64,000 bases of DNA, taken from contig CP136069.1 in the NCBI GenBank assembly GCA_032622095.1, positions 53,678,760 through 53,742,759 of the forward strand, in the 5' to 3' direction. Of this stretch, positions 39,401 to 48,400 are shown one piece after another. Under the pieces are notes generated by a model that was not told the origin of the DNA, ran no database searches, and saw only the letters and a list, made by a program, of their open reading frames with translations. The translations under genes and the position numbers were made by a program. The DNA comes from Siphonodentalium dalli. Taxonomy: Eukaryota > Mollusca > Scaphopoda > Gadilida > Siphonodentaliidae. Within the stretch, counting starts at the first letter, position 1. Each line of letters begins with the position of its first letter.

Positions 39401-42400
39401 ACGCCCCAGCTTATAACGTGCTAATACACAATACGTGCTAACCATGAGATAATTGAATGCGCAGTATGATCTTCAACGAATTAATTGATTCACCTGGTAC
39501 TTAGATTTAATTCTTTGAACTTCATGTTGATAACCACGTGGATGTGTTTGCACTAAAGCATGCACTAAATTCATGCGCTAAATTACCATAAAGTTTCCTT
39601 CGTCGAGACGTATGGGATGAAACAAGATCGCGCAGGTGGGGCGGGGGGAATGAATTTTCTTAAAAACCATTAAACTAACATAACAATGAGGCGCAACCCC
39701 AGCTAAGTATACGTTAATGTCCTTTGTTGTTCGACATTGTTCTAAGAAGATACAGTTTACCATACCATTATCGGGCGATATTGTTCCGTTTCGGCGTCGT
39801 TTTATCTCTTTGTTGTGCGACTGAAGGGATCTATTCTTCTCTATACTTGGTCGATGCCTTTATATTGGATATGATATGTGCCCAAGCTCGTTTTCATGGT
39901 CGCGATCTGAATGGCACGAGTCAAAGAATAAACATTCTACGCATGAGGCGAACTTGACGATCGAACGAAGCACTCTACATGTATATGTGCATATAGCTAT
40001 GTGCCATTTGTTGTGCGGTGTACCTTATATCCATTAACTACTATACAAGGTCCCCGTAACTTAAAATCGTGTAAATATGAGGTTTGAAATTCCAAATATT
40101 TTCATGTAATTTCGCATAATGTTGAATATTTTCAATGCGAACGAAAACATCTAAAACTATAAATTTTCATTCAAATTGGCCAAATTAACCCTTTCTATAA
40201 TAAAGCACCATTGATGATTATCCCATAGGAAAATTGAGAAAGAATATAAGTAAAAAAATATAAAAAATTATAATATTGTTAAAGAATGTAATTTTTTTTT
40301 ATAAAAATAATAAAATTGAAAAAATATAAGACAAAATTATTATGTTTCTATTGACACATTTTGAATCCTGGAATACGAAACGTGTGTTATTACTAGCTTT
40401 AGGCCTAACAATTAAATTTCACCTTAACAAATATAAGAATATGCATTGGCCTAACAATATTTACCTTGACCTTGTTAGCCAGTGCATGCTCTTATATATG
40501 CCAGGCTCCATGTGGTCGACTATTGGTCTATGTCTATACAATTCACTTGTAACACAGAAAAAATATTATCTTCGGGAAAACAATATGTAACAAAACTTGT
40601 ATTGTTCTGATAATTTATTGATTAAATGTAACGTATCTCTTCGCATATATTAGAAGCTTTGCTGATGGGGATATATCATTTCCGACACAGTCAGTCTCTG
40701 TAAGCGTCGGCAGATACAATTTTTTTAATGGATATCGCTTGCTGCATATAAGTGGATAACGCCTTTGACTAATTAACATCACGTTAATTAATGAAAGCCG
40801 TGTTTCAGAGTTGCTAAATAAATGCAGAAACCGGACAAAGATGGGACCATGAAACGCGCATGATGCCAGCAATGTTGTCATTCCGAAATCAAAGAGGGCG
40901 CTTATGCGGAAGTAATTCCGTAGTCAATTATCCTTAGACACAAAAGCCGGAATAGTGTGTGGTTCACAGAGAATCAAGTATTCTCTTATGTTTCCGATTA
41001 CTTTAATTGCTGACGTCACAATCTATAAATCGGCTACATCTGAAATAACACTCGGGGAAAACACAATCTCCCCCTGAGTTATACGCCATCTGAGTTAGCA
41101 GCGATTCGTTTATAAACAACGACCTCTTTGATTGGGGAATACGTTCATATATGTAGCATATTGAAGTCCTCTCTGCGTGAATGCTTTGATGGAAAGCACT
41201 AGTAGCGTATCATCTCCTGGAGTCAATCTTGATGATTGTTTCCTTCTGTGAACCGCTGGATAATCTCGCGTGACATCATATTAGCATATGGATACCATAC
41301 CAACATCGACCCCTGGCCACCACCTGGGTATGAATGTCACGTGACATTCTGGTTGCCTCTCTTTGTCAGATACGAGACACTAAAACTGCTATTGACCTTC
41401 GTGGAATCTGATCGAACTAGTGGCACATAGCGCAATATTTATTACCAGGGATCGAACTATAGTGCATGGCATATAGCGCAATGTTTACTACCAGGGATGA
41501 GTGTATTGAGTGGCTTTGTTTGTGAGCTGGGGCCTTCTTCGCACTTCGCCCCCTGTATAGACCAAATACAAAATTTCCAACATTTCATCTACATTACATA
41601 TTAGGAGTACAGCATACCATATATGCCTCTGATTCAATGCCAGATTAACCATAATTTGTTGTCAGTCTGAAATATCAAAAACATTGATGCGTGATATCCT
41701 ACCATCGCCTTCATATATCCGTGTTTATTAAACCCCACAATGCTATTCTTTCATGAACGGACTTCATTTCAACTTCTTGTTCGGAAGTTTATATTCAGGC
41801 AACTTACAGTAATGCCCTAAATAATCGACTCTTTAACCACAGCAGAATTATGGGTAACTTTACAGGAATACGTCGGAAATATGGCTTGTTGCCATTCATG
41901 AATGAATTTCCGACTAAATCCTGAAAAGTTACCAATAATGCTATTGTGGTTAAGGAGTCGATTATGTAGGGCATTACTGTATAAGCATTGTCGACTCGGC
42001 CTCTCAGTCACAGCTTGCTACTCTCACAACGAAGCGCGGGTGGTCTATAGTATAACAATGCACATATATATAGGTAATCCGAAAAGTAAACCATGTTCAC
42101 TGTGTATCGCTGTCATGTTCCCCCACGCGACGATCACGTGAGACTGTTCTTTGGCAATACACCTCTCCAACCGCGCACAACCACTGCAAGACCATAACAA
42201 TATCTATATATATATATTAATAGTCTATATGGTCATCTGGTAGCTTTTAAAGGCGAACTCACTTTGGTTTTCAGCAACATGTTGAATGTATTTCTCCTTT
42301 CTGTTCTCTAGAGCGTAACCATGTCAAACAATGACAGCAGCGACGGTCATGTTTCGTCGCCATGGAAACCCATGGAAACAACTCTGCACGAAGCGGGAAC

Positions 42401-45400
42401 GCCAGATCTAATTCGTGGCAAAATAGGTACTCGGAAGAAGTTCCGAAACGTAATATGCTTGCCGTTTTGTCGGGTTGATTTTTTTCCTAACTTTCTTATG
42501 AAATATGAACAGTTTTCAAACTTTGCTTGCGATGTGTGGGTAGTTTTTCGATTTCGTGTTTTGTTTTTTGATGAGGATCTATTATTCTATTTACTGAATG
42601 TTGTTTATATGTGCGTGAGATCATATTTTCTTCTAAATTTGAGTTTGGTTTTGTGTGTATATATAGAATTGTTGTTGGTGATCCTTTGGGCTAATAGTGT
42701 AGTTTTTTACTAATATTCCAGATATCGACCATAAGGCACAAGATCGGTCAAATTTGCAGATAACAAATTAAATACGCAAATGTTATTCAATAATTTCAAT
42801 TTCTATCATCGGCCAGATCTGGCACATAATTTTAAAACTGGCCTTTCATTGTCGAGCTCAAAAGACATTCGAACATTAACGATTATTTCAAGAGCTGGAC
42901 ATTTGTTTTTCAAGACAACGCTGCTATATCTTGTGTCTGTGTTTATATCTGGTCGTAATGGAAGTTTGCCTGGCCCATATGGGTATGTGATAAGATGTGG
43001 CATTGTATAGATACATGTCGTATAACGAGACGAAGTTTGAACGCATGCGCACATGTTCTGAGTTTGCACAGCACTTATCGTCTCGATTGGCAAGTCATGT
43101 GACCTATGTTAAAACCCAAATCACATCTCCATCGGAATCCACAAACAGAAATAAAAACTCAAACTTTGAGTTTCAGAAACAAAAATAATCCGGAAAAAGG
43201 TTATACACATTGCTGTAAATAACAATTATTCAGCAACCAAACGCTGGCCGTCACGGATACCAGATTTAAATTGTTCTCCTGGTAGTCAACGTGCATATGT
43301 TTATATACCGTTGCCATGATTACTCGCAGTTCTGCATGCATATGTAGCAGCTATATGCAATATACTTGGAGCAGGTAATGCACGAATATAGGAAATGCTA
43401 CCCACACATTTGCATTGCTTGAACAAGTTTGTGTGTTCATATTTACAGATGGTCGCGTTTTTGCGAAAAAATGCGTTTCAAAGTTCAAACCAATATTAGT
43501 AACCACTGGTTTAGAAACAAATGTTGCGCATATAATTGCCTAACCTTGACGCAAAGAAAAATTGTTTCGAAGACAAAGATCGGTGGAAGATGACTTATAG
43601 TCGTGTGGTAACGTATACGTTTTTCACTGCCGACACTCGACCGAGGGATTGTAATAGGTTCGTGACTTGTCTGTTGTTGTTCGAATCGATGAAAACACAT
43701 ATGTATCGGCTGGCCAAAGAGCTCCACCCTTCCTTGCGCCGCGACACATCTTTCAACATCAACAATAACAATTATATGAAACACGATATGAAGGCAAGTT
43801 TGTGTTTTTGTTTCCAAACGAACACAGTAGCAACAAGATGTTCAATACAAAAATGTAGAAATGTTCTAAAAATGGCCACATCTTTTATCAAAATTCTTGG
43901 GGAAAAATTGGAAAGAAAATTATTTCCTATTAGCAAGAGCCCATGTTGACCAGTTTCTCTGACGGAAAAAGTATTATTTCAAACCGAATCTATATAGAAT
44001 GGTCATGGAAGAGATACGCCGTCTATACATTATAGCTGATAGATTAATGCATATTATATAAAAGACTTCGAACGGGAATGTGCTGAACGTGGAACTTCTG
44101 GATTTTCGATTCCGTTCTCTTGTAATTTACTGCAGATACCATCTTTCATTCACACCACAAACATGAAAAACGAGATGGGTTGTATTAGTGACCACCAAGA
44201 AATTAGCCAATCAGAAGAGGAATTTTAATTGAATGCGGCATGTCAGTTAGTTATCAACTAAGTCAGCTGGTATGAAGTAGAAAACATATGACCGACACGA
44301 GAAAGAGAATAATCTTCAGAACAGATCGCATATTCAAGGATAATCGAAATTGCTTCTGTCATAAATTCCTTTGTTCTTGTTGTATATTGACCTCATTTTC
44401 CTTCAAAGGTGGCGATGGCAAAGTGATAATGACTAAATGCAGCATGTTTGTTTCATCAGGAGACAAGGAACCGCTGACAGGAACTATTTTTTTTGTTAAT
44501 AAATTTACTTATTTTGTTTATAATATCCATAAAATACAGGCCATGTCCGTTAAGAGGTTACGTGGCTAAATAACTATTTCGTGAGATATGAATGACAAAG
44601 GTTTGAGTTATACAGCACGCATATATATTCGTTGTAATTTATAGCAACTTAGTTTGAAATAAACGAAATATAATGTAAAACAAATTAACAATTTAACTTA
44701 TTAAAGCAAACTAAATAATCAAAAGTCATACGTTTAATGCAGCATTGCTTTGTTAATGATATTCCATCTATTCCTGGCATCGCTTCCAACGACGGCGATT
44801 CTGATGGCGAGACATATTTATACTCAACCGTGAACTTAGCGCGCTCTTTGACCTTTCCCAAATGGAAACTCTGCCACATGTTTCAAATCCATACCTCATA
44901 TTTCACGGTTCATTAGTCATTTTTGCCTATTAACATAGAGACCGGGAGTCCTTCTTATTGCCATAAATACGCTAATGTTTTCTATCAGGTTCCCAGCGCG
45001 AGGTCATATTTCAACGCAAGTGGCTCGATAGATCTGTTTTTCGTCAACGTATAAATGAAAAAATGTATTTTATTGCAAACGAAATTAACTCAAGTCTCTT
45101 TCGCTTTGAAATCAATCTTTTGAGATATGAGGTTTCAAGCATTGACCTGGTTTTTCACGAAGAAGAAAGTGATATATACAAAAGATATTGCCCGTTTGAA
45201 TTTTTGTTGGTCGATTTCTCAGTTGTTAACTGTTTGACTCGTATTATTAACTACTGTTTTTGGTGATGTATGTGATGCCTCGTGATACGAATGATGGTGA
45301 TTGTAAAATAGTTTTCATTTCTCTTTTGTCACTTAAGCAGGAAACTAAGTTGGTGATAAATTGGTGCATATATCCTGTGCCAGTGCATTATCTTATATAT

Positions 45401-48400
45401 GCGAGTCTCCCATATATAGTTAACCTCGCATATATAAGGCTTACAAGGTCAAGGTAAATGTTGTTAGGCCAATGTATTTTCTTATATATATGCGAGGCTT
45501 CCTATAGCACAAGGTTTTCCCAACAAATCAGGAAGCTCCAGTCAAGGAAGTCATACATGTCCAGGTGATAGACTCCACAAATATAGACGACATGCAGTTC
45601 ACAACAAAAGTTGCAATTCTTTCCAGCTCCGATCGATTTTGTTCTAAAGAAGAACATTTTGCTAAGTCAAGTACTTATTGGTCGACCTTTTTCACGCCTA
45701 TATCACAATGCTTCGTTTCGCTTTCAATACGCAAATGATTTTTTATTTTACACTTGCTCTGCTTGTCAAGATGGTACTCGCCGTACGACTAACAATACCT
45801 TCATACAAAATCGTTCAAATTCATACAGCTATTATTGCTAAACTATTGAGCGGAGTGACCAGTTTGAGACACAGAGGGCACGGATCACAATGGAGACGAC
45901 TGTCAGTGTATATTTACATAGGATTTTGTTGGTGAATTTTGCATAATAATGTGTACCCACAGGAGTCATCGGTCTGTAAACATTGACTCTCGTGCGCATT
46001 TTATGCACTGGAGTTAACTGATATCTACGTAAGAAACGGCATACCGGTCTTATTGTCTCGCATATATCCGCTGCGTAAATGCAGTCGGTTGTATTGTAAA
46101 TTTCCCGGTTACTTATTTTATAATTGTCTTCTGTCCCCTTGTAGTTGTCATCTGTCCCCTACTTACACCCACGTACTCTGATCGATCACTGGGACGTGGG
46201 TGGGGTGGGTGGGGGGGGGGGGGGTCGCCGTTAGATATGTACACAGTGAAGTTTCAAACGGCACCCTCTCTTTGAACCAGATCAATCCAATTACACCCCA
46301 TCTGGTTGGATCTTTCCATCTGGCACCCCCGGCTTTGCAATTGTTGGAAATTGCCGATCTGACACTCCAGTCTGACATTTGGAATATACCAAACTGATGG
46401 CCATCTCAGACCAAACATTTGACCAAAAGTAGAACAATTTGCTACAGTTGGTCTAAAAAAACAAATTCCGCACTAATTACTGGTTTGAATATCAAACACT
46501 GAGAACAAATGTTATCCTGTAAAATGTCATACTTATGTTGTGCCAGGCATGAACATTCCAACTGTTGCAAATTTGACCAAAGTTGGGGGTGAGATACAAC
46601 CACCAACACCCTGTCGCCACGTACTTGATCGATTATGATCCAATATAACCTATTGCAGAACTGTATCATGTACCCGTCTCTATTTCCGTATTATCAAACA
46701 TTTGACCAATGTCACAGTGTTGGGTCTAAGAGGTTTCTTGTTGCGGTGGAATTGTTCATCAGTAGAACCAAAACTTATTTTAGGCTTAAATGCAGTGTAC
46801 TCGACACTGTTTTGAGAAAATAGATGGTGAGAGCTTTTAGATTAGTTGTCAGTAAATTGAAAACAAATGTCTGCATTGGATTGGAACATATCCATCATGT
46901 GGCTTGGACACTATGTTGCAGTTTGAAATAACGTCATCTGGGAGGTGGTGTGAGGCAGGTGCATGTACATGTTGCAAACAACACCCCAAGCCAAGCCCTC
47001 TATCAGACGTGTGTTCACTTAGAAAATATGTGTCCACCCTTATTGGAGAACGATCGGTATATTGCTTAGCCTAGTTGGACAAGTATACATGCGTTCGACG
47101 AACATGGGCTGCGAGAATATGCTATATATCCAGAGGATCAATTCCACATATCAAGTTGAATAATTATTCTTGGCAAAGGGTTAGACTGGATCGTTGGCTT
47201 CACCTCTGAACATATTCCCACAAGGATAATCGGGATGCGTATATTTACATGCCTAGTGTTATAATAACTGACGTTCAGGCCGTCTATAGTTCTCGGTCTA
47301 TTACACCGCCAATGCAAATATCCGTCTCTTCTCTGTCAACACAGTCCTCTATATTCGGGCGAAAAGTTGCCATTAGCACGTAATTGTTATTCTTCAGAAG
47401 GCCTCCCGGGTATTTCACTTAGTTATGTAATAGGCCGCGGTGGGGTAATACGGACGCATGGATTTCAGGTGTAAAGCTTTGTGTCTTTTTTCATAGCTCT
47501 GTGAACTGTGATAAACATAGTGACTGGTATGAATCTTTGAGAAGTGGATTTCCAATTAATACTGGACCTATTCGGGTGCATTGACATTATGTGTGACCTG
47601 TTAGTAACGCTGAGTTGGTCATTATCACCTGTTTGTGTGTGTGTGTGAGAAAGGTACTCGTGTTTTGAAAATTGTGATAGAGGTACCCATGTTGGGAAAA
47701 ATCGTGATAAAGGCTATGATAAATTATTTTTTTTAAGTTGGGACATGCAGACACAAAGTTTTAAATAGTTCAATATATCAGTTGTATGCGTTGTGGGATT
47801 CTAATCACTGTGATGCAGTACATCAGTCCTTAGTAATATGAATGTTAACGAGAAGACAAAAAAATCAGTTAGTATCTTGGCGGCTTGGTCAGGCTATGGA
47901 ATCATATATAACGGCAGTCCGTAATGTCTGACACATTCCTGTAATTGCATTTGTTCTTTTGTCTCTGACGTCACTCATTTGCATATCTTTTGGGAATTGA
48001 TCTCGCCATGGGTATGAAGGCTGAGCGATTTTTTGCATTTCTTTCGACGTGTTATGAGCACAAACAGACCTCATTCTTAAACAACAAATGCCTTCGCCAG
48101 ACCTGGCATTACCACTCTAATTATAAAAACACACATGGGCCATTCTCTTCCTTTACGTGCCGATGCGATGACGAACTAGCTCAACACAGTTCACTTGTAT
48201 CTTGAGATTAGCCCCTCTCTACCTATATCTATGATGATATGACATGCTCATGTGGAGAGGAGAAGATGTCGTTTCTTCAAAGAAACCACGCGGTAACGAA
48301 ACGATTCGGTAATTTGGTTAGAGTAACTCCGCGAGCGGATTCTTTGTAAAAGTGGAATCAGGAGCCGGTTCGATGATTGCCCTCGTTGATTTCTTCACAC

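Noticed and set aside
43485-43949. 137-codon plus frame overlapping a 110-codon minus frame
   Set aside because: Both strands are open over the same DNA, with no domain, no splice context and AT-driven composition; chance is the simpler reading.
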